This document shows, one piece after another, positions 5,747 through 15,204 of a stretch of DNA of 64,000 nucleotides; within the stretch, counting starts at the first letter, position 1; every line of letters begins with the position of its first letter. This DNA comes from an uncultured Erythrobacter sp. (GTDB taxonomy: Bacteria; Pseudomonadota; Alphaproteobacteria; Sphingomonadales; Sphingomonadaceae). The notes beneath the pieces are model-generated. The model had not been told where the DNA came from. It saw nothing but the letters and a program-made list of their open reading frames with translations, and did not search any database. A program made the position numbers and the translations under genes. The stretch covers positions 2,551,928 to 2,615,927 of the forward strand of contig CANKYI010000001.1 of NCBI GenBank assembly GCA_947488085.1, given 5' to 3'.

Positions 5747-7501
5747 ATGAGCCAGCGCGAGAACGACATCCGCATCAAGCCCGGGCGCATCCGCGACAAA
5801 GGCCCCTCGGCCAAACGGGCCAAGAGCTTCGTCGGACAGGTCATGCGCGCCGCGAGGAAAGCGGGGCATACCGGCAATCATTTCAGGACGAGCGGCGGCC
5901 GCGCAAGTCGGTCGACCTTCGGACGCGGACGCTTCGTCAGGGTCTCCCGGGGCCTCGCACGAACACAGCGCCGGGTCGTGGTGAATGCACGCATCGTCCG
6001 GCATCGCGGTCAGAAGTTCCGGTCGGCACCGCTCGCCAAGCATCTCGGCTATCTGAAGCGCGAGGGCGTCACCAAGGACGGCCGAGACGCGGCCATGTTT
6101 GACAAGAAGCACGACCAAGCCGACGGCCGCACCTTCGCCGCCAGCACCGAAGACGATCGCCATCATTTCCGCTTCATCGTCTCGCCGGAAGACGCCGGGC
6201 AGATGGAAGACCTGCGCGCCTTCACCCGCGATCTGATGAGCCAAGCCGAACGCGATCTCGGCACCGAACTCGATTGGGTCGCGGTCGATCATTGGAACAC
6301 CGACAATCCGCATGTCCACGTGCTGGTGCGCGGCAAGGCCGATGATGGCAAAGACCTCGTCATCTCGCGCGATTATATCAGCCGCGGCGTTCGCGGGCGT
6401 GCTGAAGAGCTGGTCGAATTGGAACTCGGACCGCGCAGCGAGAAGGAAGTCGCAGCCGGTCTCGACGCGGAGGTGAAAGCCGAACGCTGGACGGGACTGG
6501 ACCGCGCCTTGCGCTCATACGCCGACGACACGCTCGGCGTCGCCGATCTGCGGCCCGGCGCGCCCGATCTCAACGACAAAGACCTTAACCGCCGGATGAT
6601 CGGGCGCGCGCAGACCTTGGAGAAGTTCGGCCTCGCCGAAAAGCTGGCGCCGTCGGTCTGGCAGTTGAAGCCGGGGATGGAAGAGACACTTCGCGAGATG
6701 GCCGTGCGCGGCGACATCATCAAGTCCATGCACCGGGCCATGGGTGGTCAGGTCCGTGCGCCATCCGACTTCGCCATAGAGGGTCAGCCGAACGACCCCA
6801 TTCTCGGCAAGCTCATTGATCGCGGCTTGCACAACGAACTCTCCGGAGAAGCCTACGCGATCATCGACGGGGTGGATGGACGTCTCCATCATCTGCGATT
6901 CCGCGATCTCGATCTCACCGGCGACACGCCTCTCGGCGGGATCGTCGAGACGCGGAGTTGGGCCGGGAAGGATGGCGGGGCGAAGCGCCTGGCCTTGGTC
7001 GGACGGTCGGACGTTGCGCTGGAAAAGCAGGTCGAGGCCGATGGCGCGACCTGGGCCGACCGACTGGCTCTCGCCAAGACCCGCTCGCCGCTCGCGCAGA
7101 GCGGGTTCGGAGCGGAGGTCCGCGAGGTTTTGAATAAGCGGGCCGAGCATCTGGTCGGCCAGGGCCTCGCGACACGCCAAGGTCAGCGCGTCACCTTCGC
7201 GCGCGATCTCCTGAATACACTGCGACAGCGCGATCTCGATGGAGCGGCGAGCAAGATCGCCAACGAAACGGGCCTGCCATTCCGAAAGTCCGGCGACGGC
7301 GAGACCGTGGCCGGCACTTATCGCCAGCGCCTCGATCTCGCCTCGGGCCGCTTCGCCATGATCGATGACGGCATGGGATTCGAGGTCGTCCCCTGGAAAC
7401 CGCAGCTTGAAAAGCATCTCGGCCAGACCGTCTCAGGGACCGTCACAGCGGGCGGCGGCATCGACTGGTCGCTTGGTCGCAAGCGTGGCCTTTCGATCTG
7501 A
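5747..7501 (+). CDS. Relaxase with DUF3363 C-terminal region, RlxS-like
   Basis: A 584-residue MOB-type relaxase that would nick oriT and pilot the strand into the recipient. The N-terminal 95 residues are very basic. A candidate nucleophile lies in A-K-H-L-G-Y-L-K-R-E-G (Tyr about 102). The metal-binding three-histidine motif is D-H-W-N-T-D-N-P-H-V-H-V (His about 182, 189, 191). The rest, from about 215, matches the DUF3363 pattern, beginning with a ..DYISRGVRGRAEELVELELG.. stretch. The start chosen, ATG 5747, opens with MSQRENDIRIKPGRIRDKG, as homologues do. It is followed 14 bp later by traG. Confidence 0.92.
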   Translation: MSQRENDIRIKPGRIRDKGPSAKRAKSFVGQVMRAARKAGHTGNHFRTSGGRASRSTFGRGRFVRVSRGLARTQRRVVVNARIVRHRGQKFRSAPLAKHLGYLKREGVTKDGRDAAMFDKKHDQADGRTFAASTEDDRHHFRFIVSPEDAGQMEDLRAFTRDLMSQAERDLGTELDWVAVDHWNTDNPHVHVLVRGKADDGKDLVISRDYISRGVRGRAEELVELELGPRSEKEVAAGLDAEVKAERWTGLDRALRSYADDTLGVADLRPGAPDLNDKDLNRRMIGRAQTLEKFGLAEKLAPSVWQLKPGMEETLREMAVRGDIIKSMHRAMGGQVRAPSDFAIEGQPNDPILGKLIDRGLHNELSGEAYAIIDGVDGRLHHLRFRDLDLTGDTPLGGIVETRSWAGKDGGAKRLALVGRSDVALEKQVEADGATWADRLALAKTRSPLAQSGFGAEVREVLNKRAEHLVGQGLATRQGQRVTFARDLLNTLRQRDLDGAASKIANETGLPFRKSGDGETVAGTYRQRLDLASGRFAMIDDGMGFEVVPWKPQLEKHLGQTVSGTVTAGGGIDWSLGRKRGLSI

Positions 7502-7515
7502 CCCCGGAGGAACCC

Positions 7516-9510
7516 ATGACCCCCAAGAAACACGCATCACCGGCCACCGCCATCCTCTGGGGTCAAATCCTCATCGTCTCGACCGTCGCGCTGCTCTTTG
7601 TCTGGGCGGCAACGCAATGGGTGGCGTTCCGGCTCGGCTTTCAATCCGAACTGGGAGACCCGATGACAACGATCTGGGGCTTGCCGATCTATGCGCCCTG
7701 GAACGTCTTCGTCTGGTGGTACTGGTATGACGCCTATGCACCGCGCGTCTTCATGGAAGGCGCAATCGTCGCCGGCGCCGGTGGCATCGCGTCTGTCTGC
7801 GTCGCGATCTTCCTCTCCGTGTTGCGCGCCCGCGAGGCGAGCGATGTGACGACCTACGGCTCTGCTCGATGGGGCACCGAGAAGGATATGCGCGCGGCGG
7901 GATTGTTCGTCGACGATGGTGTCGTGCTCGGGCGCTACCAGTCCCGCTATCTCCGCCATGACGGACCCGAGCATGTGCTCTGCTTCGCACCGACGCGATC
8001 CGGCAAGGGCGTCGGTCTGGTCGTGCCATCACTGCTGACCTGGCCAGGCTCCGCCATCGTCCACGACATCAAGGGAGAAAACTGGCAGCTTACGGCCAAC
8101 TTCCGTTCGCGCTTTAGCCGCGTGCTGCTCTTCGATCCAACCGATCCGAATTCGGCAGCCTACAATCCGCTGCTCGAAGTCCGGCGCGGCGACTCGGAAG
8201 TGCGCGACGTGCAGAACGTCGCCGACATCCTCGTCGATCCCGAAGGTCTGCTCGAACGGCGGAGCCATTGGGAGAAGACCAGCCATTCGCTTTTGGTGGG
8301 CGCGATCCTGCATGCCCTCTATGCTGAAGCGGACAAGACGCTCGCCGGCGTCGCGGCGTTCCTGTCCGATCCGAAGCGGCCCATCGAGTCGACGCTCGCG
8401 GCAATGATGCGCACGCCGCATCTGGGAGATCACCCGCATCCCGTCGTCGCACAGGCCGCACGCGAACTTTTGAACAAATCGGAGAACGAACGCTCCGGTG
8501 TGCTCTCGACGGCGATGAGCTTTCTCGGCCTTTATCGCGATCCGGTCGTCGCCAAAGTCACGCGCCGCTGCGACTGGCGGATCGACGATCTCGTGACCGG
8601 CGACAGACCGGTGACGCTTTACCTCGTCGTACCGCCCTCCGACATTTCGCGGACCAAGCCGCTGATCCGGCTCGTACTCAATCAGATCGGCCGCCGTCTC
8701 ACCGAGAACCTGCACGGGAAGCGCAGCCACCGCATGTTGCTGATGCTCGACGAGTTCCCGGCGCTCGGACGCCTCGACTTCTTCGAGAGCCAGCTCGCCT
8801 TCATGGCGGGCTATGGGATCAAGGCCTTCCTTATCGCCCAGTCCCTCAACCAGATCGAGAAGGCCTACGGGCAGAACAACGCCATCCTCGACAACTGCCA
8901 TGTGCGCGTCGCCTTCGCGACGAATGACGAACGCACCGCCCAGCGGGTGTCCGATGCCCTTGGTACAGCGACCGAGATGCGGGCGATGAAGAACTATGCC
9001 GGACACCGGCTCTCGCCCTGGCTCGGGCATCTCATGGTCTCGCGCCAAGAGACGGCGCGACCGCTACTCACGCCCGGCGAGATGATGCAGCTTCCGCCAA
9101 CGGACGAGATCGTTCTCGTCTCTGGCGCGCCGCCGGTTCGCGCAGAGAAGGCGCGCTACTATGCCGATCCGCAGTTCAAGGCTCGGATCGCACCGCCGCC
9201 GGATCGCAATGCACAAGCTAAGGGAGTCCGCACTTCGGCAGACGATTGGAGCGACTGCGAACCGATTGTTGCGCCGCCGCCGAAGAAACGAAAAGCAAAA
9301 ACCGACGAGCCCGATGGCGGCATTCGTCGGCAGCCCGACCTGCCGGAACACGAGGACATCGCCCTAGAACCCGTACCAGCGCGCAGCGAGTTCGTCGATC
9401 TCGACGACGAACCGGAGGACGATGCGCAGCGGGCAAAGGCCATGCGCGACCGATTCGGCACCGTCGCGCGGCAGGCCTTGCTCGATCCCGATGACGGGAT
9501 CGAGCTCTAG
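7516..9510 (+). CDS. traG: Type IV coupling protein TraG (VirD4 family)
   Basis: A 664-residue inner-membrane ATPase linking the relaxosome to the secretion channel. Two membrane segments lie at about 12-35 and 75-100. Walker A is A-P-T-R-S-G-K-G (Lys about 164) and Walker B is L-L-M-L-D-E-F-P-A-L-G (Asp-Glu about 412-413). The C-terminal 130 residues are charged and disordered, as usual for substrate contact. An AGGAGG-like signal (CGGAGGAA) precedes the ATG. The stop codon overlaps the ribosome binding site of the next gene. Confidence 0.95.
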   Translation: MTPKKHASPATAILWGQILIVSTVALLFVWAATQWVAFRLGFQSELGDPMTTIWGLPIYAPWNVFVWWYWYDAYAPRVFMEGAIVAGAGGIASVCVAIFLSVLRAREASDVTTYGSARWGTEKDMRAAGLFVDDGVVLGRYQSRYLRHDGPEHVLCFAPTRSGKGVGLVVPSLLTWPGSAIVHDIKGENWQLTANFRSRFSRVLLFDPTDPNSAAYNPLLEVRRGDSEVRDVQNVADILVDPEGLLERRSHWEKTSHSLLVGAILHALYAEADKTLAGVAAFLSDPKRPIESTLAAMMRTPHLGDHPHPVVAQAARELLNKSENERSGVLSTAMSFLGLYRDPVVAKVTRRCDWRIDDLVTGDRPVTLYLVVPPSDISRTKPLIRLVLNQIGRRLTENLHGKRSHRMLLMLDEFPALGRLDFFESQLAFMAGYGIKAFLIAQSLNQIEKAYGQNNAILDNCHVRVAFATNDERTAQRVSDALGTATEMRAMKNYAGHRLSPWLGHLMVSRQETARPLLTPGEMMQLPPTDEIVLVSGAPPVRAEKARYYADPQFKARIAPPPDRNAQAKGVRTSADDWSDCEPIVAPPPKKRKAKTDEPDGGIRRQPDLPEHEDIALEPVPARSEFVDLDDEPEDDAQRAKAMRDRFGTVARQALLDPDDGIEL

Positions 9511-9514
9511 GAGG
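9509..9514 (+). promoter_or_regulatory. Ribosome binding site that decides the RHH gene start
   Basis: AGGAGG at 9509-9514 lies five bases before GTG 9520. The alternative GTG 9514 overlaps the Shine-Dalgarno itself and cannot use it, so 9520 is the better start. Confidence 0.7.
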
Positions 9515-9519
9515 TGGCC

Positions 9520-9942
9520 GTGAAGAAATACCGATTGAATGTGTATTTCGATCCGGCTTTATCGGGTGAGTTGGAGGCATTGGCCGTCCGCCGGAAGGTC
9601 TCGAAATCGCAGATCGTGGAAGCGGCGATCGCTGCGTTCCTGTCGCCTGACGGAGCCGATCAGTGCGAGGCCGCCATCGTCCGGCGCCTCGATCGGCTTT
9701 CCCGCGCGGTCGAGCGCTTGGAGCGGGACGTGGCGATCGGGAATGAAGCCGTCGCCTTATTCGTGAAGTTCTGGCTGACGACCACACCGCCATTGCCCGA
9801 TGAAATGCGCGAGGCCGCACAGGCATCGGGCAAGGAACGCTATGACGGGTTTGTAGAAGCGCTCGGGCGGCGACTCGCAAAAGGCAAAACGCTGACAAAG
9901 GAAGTCTCGGAGGACATCCCCGAGCGAACTCCCACTGTCTGA
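9520..9942 (+). CDS. Ribbon-helix-helix (CopG/Arc type) protein of the transfer operon
   Basis: A 140-residue protein that starts MKKYRLNVYFDPALSGELE, a beta-strand followed by a helix, with K-S-Q-I-V-E-A-A-I as the second helix. This is the ribbon-helix-helix fold used by CopG-type regulators and relaxosome accessory proteins. The C-terminal half is helical and charged. The position between traG and trbB is typical for this protein in Trb-type ICEs. It could regulate trb transcription or help the relaxosome. No further family assignment is possible. Confidence 0.85.
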   Translation: MKKYRLNVYFDPALSGELEALAVRRKVSKSQIVEAAIAAFLSPDGADQCEAAIVRRLDRLSRAVERLERDVAIGNEAVALFVKFWLTTTPPLPDEMREAAQASGKERYDGFVEALGRRLAKGKTLTKEVSEDIPERTPTV

Positions 9943-10077
9943 CGCCATCGCAACTTCATGCAAAATGCGCTTGTCCCTACCTTCATACGCCACCACACTA
10001 CTACGCCCTCAAACCTGTTGCCGATGACCGATTAACGGTCTTCTTGATCGACCCCGTAACCAGATGCGGGGCCGCGA
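9943..10077 (+). promoter_or_regulatory. Gap before trbB with two small hairpins
   Basis: This is the only sizeable gap in the tra-trb run. It contains a perfect inverted repeat GACCG (10026-10030) and CGGTC (10036-10040) around ATTAA, and a second, CCCCG (10052-10056) and CGGGG (10067-10071), ending 6 bp before the trbB ATG. The second could cover the trbB translation start. A trb promoter with an operator for the upstream RHH protein would fit, but no consensus promoter is obvious. Confidence 0.4.
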
Positions 10078-11061
10078 ATGACCGTCCACAGTCTCAAATC
10101 AGCAGCGATCGAGCGCGGTTCCCGCATGCTCCGCACGGCGCTTGGCCCGGATATCGCAGCTTGGCTCGACGAGGACGCCGTCGTCGAGGTGATGCTCAAT
10201 CCCTGCGGTCGCCTGTGGGTCGACCGGCTCGGTGACGGCCTCTGCGATACGGGCGCGACGCTTACCGCAGACGATGGCGAGCGGATCGTTCGCCTGGTGG
10301 CCCATCATGTCGGAGCCGAAGTCCATGCGGATGCGCCGCGAGTCTCCGCCGAGCTTCCCGGAACGGGCGAACGGTTCGAGGGATTGCTGCCGCCGGTCGT
10401 CGCGGCCCCGACATTCGCCATCCGTAAGCCGGCCGTCGCCGTCTTCACGCTCGAGGATTACGTCCAGGCTGGGATCATGGATGTCGCCGCAGCCGAGGCG
10501 CTGCGCAACGCCGTTGCGTCCCGCGCCAACATCCTCGTCGCCGGCGGCACCTCAACCGGTAAAACAACACTCACGAATGCGCTTCTGGCCGAAGTCGCCA
10601 AGACCTCTGACCGCGTCGTCCTCATCGAAGATACACGCGAGCTGCAATGCCTGACGCCCAATCTGGTCGCGCTGCGCACCAAGGATGGCGTTGCGACGCT
10701 GTCCGATCTCGTCCGATCTTCGCTCCGTCTACGCCCGGATCGCATCCCCATCGGAGAGGTGCGCGGGTCCGAAGCGCTCGATCTCCTCAAGGCTTGGGGC
10801 ACCGGCCATCCGGGCGGGATCGGTACGATCCATGCGGGCTCTGCCATTGGAGCGCTGCGCCGCCTCGAACAGCTCATCCAGGAAGCCGTTGTGACCGTCC
10901 CGCGGGCGCTCATCGCGGAGACCATCGATATGCTCGCAGTCCTGCAGGGGCGCGGCAGCGATCGCCGCCTCGCGGACCTCGCGCGCGTTACCGGTCTGAC
11001 CGCCGAAGGCGACTACGCGCTCCGCTCCCTCATCAACAACCCGAAAGGATCTGGCCCATGA
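10078..11061 (+). CDS. trbB: TrbB, VirB11-type secretion ATPase
   Basis: A 327-residue hexameric cytoplasmic ATPase that powers pilus assembly and transfer. An N-terminal domain (1-125) is followed by Walker [10 protein letters not shown] (Lys about 162), the Asp box V-L-I-E-D-T-R-E-L, and the Walker B region [12 protein letters not shown], where this family has a noncanonical Walker B. His box residues [11 protein letters not shown] follow. Length and motifs are normal. It is the first gene of the trb operon and overlaps trbC by ATGA. Confidence 0.95.
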   Translation: MTVHSLKSAAIERGSRMLRTALGPDIAAWLDEDAVVEVMLNPCGRLWVDRLGDGLCDTGATLTADDGERIVRLVAHHVGAEVHADAPRVSAELPGTGERFEGLLPPVVAAPTFAIRKPAVAVFTLEDYVQAGIMDVAAAEALRNAVASRANILVAGGTSTGKTTLTNALLAEVAKTSDRVVLIEDTRELQCLTPNLVALRTKDGVATLSDLVRSSLRLRPDRIPIGEVRGSEALDLLKAWGTGHPGGIGTIHAGSAIGALRRLEQLIQEAVVTVPRALIAETIDMLAVLQGRGSDRRLADLARVTGLTAEGDYALRSLINNPKGSGP

Positions 11062-11390
11062 CTCGAACCCTCCAACTTTATCCGCGCGCGCCGCTTTATG
11101 CGTCCTCCCTCGCGCTCGGGTTTCTGCTCGTCGCCGGTCAGGCCGAAGCGGCAGGCTCGGGTATGCCCTGGGAAGCACCGCTGCAGGCCATCCTCGAGTC
11201 GATCGAAGGCCCTGTCGCCAAGATCGTCGCGGTCATGATTATCATAATCACCGGCCTGACGCTTGCGTTTGGCGACACCTCGGGCGGGGCACGTCGGCTC
11301 GTCCAGATCGTCTTCGGTCTGTCGATCGCCTTCGCGGCATCGAGTTTCTTCCTGTCCTTCTTCTCCTTCGGCGGCGGCGCTCTCGTATGA
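11058..11390 (+). CDS. trbC: TrbC, VirB2-type pilin precursor
   Basis: A 110-residue pilin subunit. A signal peptide (about 1-31, ending A-E-A-A) is followed by two hydrophobic helices (about 52-67 and 80-102) joined by a short loop with charged residues. This topology is standard for VirB2/TrbC. The TraF peptidase encoded at 4233 would process it. Coupled to trbB and trbD by 4-bp overlaps. Confidence 0.92.
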   Translation: MTRTLQLYPRAPLYASSLALGFLLVAGQAEAAGSGMPWEAPLQAILESIEGPVAKIVAVMIIIITGLTLAFGDTSGGARRLVQIVFGLSIAFAASSFFLSFFSFGGGALV

Positions 11391-11656
11391 GCGATCCCAC
11401 CGACATCCCCGGTTTCACCGCGCCCGTCCATCGCGCGCTGACCGAACCGATCCTGCTCGGCGGCGCGCCACGCACCATCGCGATCGCCAACGGCACCATA
11501 GCGGCCGCCGTGGGTCTGGGCCTCCGGCTCTGGCTGGTCGGGCTCGCCCTCTGGGCCATCGGACACATGCTCGCAGTCTATGCCGCCAAACGTGACGCAC
11601 AGATCGCCGACGTCGCGCGCCGTCACCTCCGCTACCCGACCTGGATGGGGGTGTAA
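11387..11656 (+). CDS. trbD: TrbD, VirB3-type protein
   Basis: An 89-residue inner-membrane protein. It has the family's opening pattern P-G-F-T-A-P-V-H-R-A-L-T-E-P-I-L-L-G-G-A-P and a hydrophobic region at about 32-65. It docks with the TrbE ATPase; some systems fuse the two, but here they are separate. Overlaps trbC by 4 bp and is followed 4 bp later by trbE. Confidence 0.92.
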   Translation: MSDPTDIPGFTAPVHRALTEPILLGGAPRTIAIANGTIAAAVGLGLRLWLVGLALWAIGHMLAVYAAKRDAQIADVARRHLRYPTWMGV

Positions 11657-11660
11657 GCCG

Positions 11661-14159
11661 ATGATGCGCCTCGCCGAATACCGATCCAAAGTCGCGCTGC
11701 TCGCCGATTTCCTGCCCTGGGCCGCGCTGATCGGCGAAGGCGTGATCCTCAACAAGGATGGTAGTTTCCAACGGACGGCACGGTTCCGCGGCCCCGATCT
11801 CGATTCCGCAACACCGGCTGAATTGGTCGCGACCGCCGCGAGGCTCAATAGCGCGCTGCGCCGTCTGGGCTCGGGATGGGCGGTCTTCGTCGAAGCACAG
11901 CGCATCCCGGCGCGCGATTATCCGCTGTCGGAATTTCCCGATCCGATCTCCGCGCTGGTCGATGCGGAACGCCGCGCGCAGTTCGAGGAAGCCTCGTCCC
12001 ACTACGAAAGCCGCTATTTCCTGACGCTGACCTGGATGCCGCCCGCGGACGATACGAGCCGGGCGAGCGGCTGGCTGTTCGAGGACGCGCCGAGCAAGGG
12101 CACCAATCCCCACGAGCACCTTACGGCGTTCCGGTCACGCTCGGACCGGCTGCTCGATCTCTTCGAGGGCTTCATGCCCGAAGCCGCCTGGCTCGATGAC
12201 CAAGAGACGCTCAGCTATCTGCATTCGACGATCTCGACACGGGCGCAGTCCGTCCGTGTGCCCGAGACGCCGATGCATCTCGACGCCTATCTGGCGGACG
12301 AGCCGCTGGTCGCAGGGCTCGCGCCAAAGCTCGGCGCGGCCCATTTGCGCACACTGTCCATCGTCGGGTTCCCGACATCGACCTGGCCCGGACTTCTCGA
12401 CGAACTCAACGCGCAGGCCTTCGAATATCGCTGGGCGACGCGCGCCATCTGTCTCGACAAGACCGACGCCACGAAGCTCTTCACCCGCATCCGCCGCCAA
12501 TGGTTCGCCAAGCGCAAATCGGTCGCGGCAATACTGAAAGAGGTGATGACCAACGAGGCCTCGACGCTTCTGGATTCGGATGCCGACAACAAGGCGCTCG
12601 ATGCCGACGAGGCACTGCAGGAACTCGGGAGCGATATCGTCGGCGCGGCCTATGTCACCGCGACGATCACGGTCTGGGACGCGGACGAACGCGCGGCGGA
12701 TGCCAAGATCAAACTTGCCGAGAAGGTCGTTCAGGGGCGCGACTTCACCTGCATCTCGGAGACGCTGAACGCGATCGAGGCCTGGCTCGGATCGCTGCCC
12801 GGCCATCTCTACGCCAATGTCCGACAGCCACCGATCTCGACTCTCAATCTCGCCCATATGATCCCGATCTCGGCGGTCTGGGCGGGGCCTCAGCGCAACG
12901 ATCATCTGGACGGCCCGCCGCTTTTCTATGCTGAGACACAGGGCGCGACCCCGTTCCGTTTCTCGACCCATGTAGGTGACGTTGGCCATACGCTCGTCGT
13001 CGGGCCGACCGGCGCGGGCAAATCCGTGCTGCTCGCGCTCATGGCGTTGCAGTTCCGGCGCTACGAGGACGCGCAGATCTTCGCTTTCGATTTCGGTGGC
13101 TCGATCCGCTGCGCGACGATGGCCTGCGGTGGGGACTGGGAAGATCTCAGCCTCGCCCTGTCCGACGAAGACGACGCAGTCCAACTGCAACCCCTCGCGC
13201 GGATCGACGATGCGGCCGAACGCAGCTGGGCACAGGACTGGCTCGCCGGGCTGCTCGCGCGCGAAAGGGTCACCATCGATCCGGTCGCGCGCGATCATCT
13301 CTGGTCGGCTCTGACCTCGCTCGCCTCGGCTCCGATCGAGGAACGCACGCTGACGGGGCTCTCGGTCCTGCTGCAATCGAACGACCTCAAGCGCGCACTG
13401 GCCCCGTTTTGTCTGGGCGGTCCCTTCGGGCGCCTACTCGACGCTGAGAGCGAAGCGCTCGGCACGGCCGACTTCCAGGCTTTCGAAACCGAGGGGCTTA
13501 TTGGCTCGGCGGCCGCGCCCGCCGTGCTCGCCTATCTCTTCCACCGGATCGAAGCGCGGCTCGACGGACGGCCCAGCCTCATCATAGTCGATGAAGGCTG
13601 GCTTGCCCTAGACGATGCCACTTTCGGCTCGCAACTGCGCGAGTGGCTGAAGACGCTGCGCAAGAAGAACGCCTCCGTCATCTTCGCCACCCAGTCGCTC
13701 GCCGATATCGACGGTTCGGACATCGCGCCCGCGATCGTCGAGAGCTGCCCGACCCGCATCTTCCTGCCCAACGAGCGCGCCTTCGAGCCGCAGATCGCCG
13801 CGACCTATCGCAGCTTTGGGCTGAACGACCGGCAGATTGAAATCGTCGCCCGCGCGACGCCCAAGCGCGACTATTACTGCCAGTCGCGCCGCGGCAACCG
13901 GCTGTTCGCGCTCGGGCTGGGCGAGGTTGCACTAGCGTTCACCGCCGCCTCGTCCAAATCCGATCACGCCGCGATCGACGCGATCCTCGAAAAACACGGA
14001 CGGGGCGGATTCGCCGCCGCTTGGCTCGCCCGCCGCGATCTCGGTTGGGCGACCGAACTGCTCGGTCCTTCAGACGCCGTGATCGAAGCCACGCCATCCG
14101 CAACCCCAGAAACCAACGACGACAAGGAGAAGACTAGTGTTCAAAACCAAGACACGTAA
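11661..14159 (+). CDS. trbE: TrbE, VirB4-type secretion ATPase
   Basis: An 832-residue ATPase at the base of the secretion channel. The N-terminal CagE/TrbE/VirB4 domain (about 1-400) is followed by Walker A G-P-T-G-A-G-K-S (Lys about 454) and Walker B L-I-I-V-D-E-G-W (Asp-Glu about 644-645). Near the C-terminus, R-D-Y-Y-C-Q-S-R-R-G-N is typical. The start ATG 11661 gives MMRLAEYRSKVALLADFLPW, as in homologues; upstream starts would overlap trbD. Its last 23 bp overlap the trbJ start in another frame. Confidence 0.95.
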   Translation: MMRLAEYRSKVALLADFLPWAALIGEGVILNKDGSFQRTARFRGPDLDSATPAELVATAARLNSALRRLGSGWAVFVEAQRIPARDYPLSEFPDPISALVDAERRAQFEEASSHYESRYFLTLTWMPPADDTSRASGWLFEDAPSKGTNPHEHLTAFRSRSDRLLDLFEGFMPEAAWLDDQETLSYLHSTISTRAQSVRVPETPMHLDAYLADEPLVAGLAPKLGAAHLRTLSIVGFPTSTWPGLLDELNAQAFEYRWATRAICLDKTDATKLFTRIRRQWFAKRKSVAAILKEVMTNEASTLLDSDADNKALDADEALQELGSDIVGAAYVTATITVWDADERAADAKIKLAEKVVQGRDFTCISETLNAIEAWLGSLPGHLYANVRQPPISTLNLAHMIPISAVWAGPQRNDHLDGPPLFYAETQGATPFRFSTHVGDVGHTLVVGPTGAGKSVLLALMALQFRRYEDAQIFAFDFGGSIRCATMACGGDWEDLSLALSDEDDAVQLQPLARIDDAAERSWAQDWLAGLLARERVTIDPVARDHLWSALTSLASAPIEERTLTGLSVLLQSNDLKRALAPFCLGGPFGRLLDAESEALGTADFQAFETEGLIGSAAAPAVLAYLFHRIEARLDGRPSLIIVDEGWLALDDATFGSQLREWLKTLRKKNASVIFATQSLADIDGSDIAPAIVESCPTRIFLPNERAFEPQIAATYRSFGLNDRQIEIVARATPKRDYYCQSRRGNRLFALGLGEVALAFTAASSKSDHAAIDAILEKHGRGGFAAAWLARRDLGWATELLGPSDAVIEATPSATPETNDDKEKTSVQNQDT

Positions 14160-14916
14160 ACTGGCAGGACGCGCCGCCGCAGCCCTGCTGCTGTCGAGCG
14201 CGGTCGCGCTTTCGCCGGCAACGGCACCACCCGCACACGCACTTTTCGGCGGCGGCTTCGGCGGTATCGTTTACGACCCGACCAACCACGCCGAGAACCT
14301 GCTGACCGCCGCGCGGACGCTGGAGCAGATCAACAACCAGATCGCCCAGCTCCAGAACGAGGCCCAGATGCTGGTCAATCAGGCGCGCAATCTCGCGAGC
14401 CTGCCGTATTCGTCGCTGTCGCGGCTTGAGGCCTCGTTCCAAGAGACCCAGCAACTCCTGAACGGCGCGCAGCGCATCGCGCATGACGTCGCCACCATCG
14501 ATGAAGCCTTCACCCAGGATTACGGCGCGGCCGCCGCTCGCGGAGACTTCGATGACCGGATCGCAGGTGCGCAAGATCGCTGGCGCACCTCCGTTGCTGG
14601 GTTCGAAGACGCACTGAAAGTCCAAGCCGGTGTCGTCGGCAACATCGAGACGGCGCACACCGAGATGCAGGCGCTCGTGGGCCGCAGCCAGGCCGCGACC
14701 GGCGCCTTGCAGGCGACCCAGGCTGGGAACCAGCTCCTCGCACTTCAGAGCCAGCAGATCTCCGATCTGACCGCCGCCATCGTCGCGCAGAACCGCGCCC
14801 AATCGCTCGAAGCCGCGCGCGTCGCGACTGCCGAAGCGCAGGCACGCGAGAACCTCACCCGCTTCCTCGACTACGGGTCCGGCTACGAGCCGACGACCGT
14901 GCGGATGTTCCGGTAG
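14137..14916 (+). CDS. trbJ: TrbJ, VirB5-type periplasmic protein
   Basis: A 259-residue exported protein. The signal peptide (about 1-35, ending A-H-A) leads into F-G-G-G-F-G-G-I-V-Y-D-P-T-N-H-A-E-N, the standard TrbJ beginning. Long coiled helices rich in Gln and Ala follow (about 55-240). VirB5/TrbJ proteins act at the pilus tip. The start is GTG 14137 with AAGGAG at 14124-14129. The 23-bp overlap with trbE is larger than the ATGA overlaps elsewhere in the operon. Confidence 0.92.
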   Translation: MFKTKTRKLAGRAAAALLLSSAVALSPATAPPAHALFGGGFGGIVYDPTNHAENLLTAARTLEQINNQIAQLQNEAQMLVNQARNLASLPYSSLSRLEASFQETQQLLNGAQRIAHDVATIDEAFTQDYGAAAARGDFDDRIAGAQDRWRTSVAGFEDALKVQAGVVGNIETAHTEMQALVGRSQAATGALQATQAGNQLLALQSQQISDLTAAIVAQNRAQSLEAARVATAEAQARENLTRFLDYGSGYEPTTVRMFR

Positions 14917-14922
14917 GCCGCG

Positions 14923-15201
14923 ATGAAGCTGACCGCCGAGACCACGCTGAAAGCCATCGCCATCGCCTTGGGTGGCATCGCCGCGCTCATGGCGGCGACG
15001 GAACTCCAGCGCGCCCTTGAAGAGGAGCGTGCGCCCGAACCGGCAGCCGTCGTTTCGGACGATCCGCTGCGGGAGGTCTTGCAGCGCTGCCGCTCGCTCA
15101 CGCCGGAAGCGCTGGAAGCCGACACCGAGTGCCAAGCCGCCTGGGAGGAGAACCGCCGCCGCTTCTTTGGCACTTCCACCAACGATCCTGAGACGGAGTA
15201 G
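14923..15201 (+). CDS. TrbK-alt, putative entry exclusion protein
   Basis: A 92-residue protein with one N-terminal membrane segment (about 9-27) and a periplasmic tail holding a Cys pair in the pattern L-x-R-C-R-x-L-T-P-E ... E-C-x-A-A-W-x-E-N-R-R-R-F-F-G. This is the alternative TrbK family found between trbJ and trbL in alphaproteobacterial elements. It is assumed, not shown, to block redundant entry of a second copy. Spaced 3 bp from trbL. Confidence 0.88.
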   Translation: MKLTAETTLKAIAIALGGIAALMAATELQRALEEERAPEPAAVVSDDPLREVLQRCRSLTPEALEADTECQAAWEENRRRFFGTSTNDPETE

Positions 15202-15204
15202 GCC

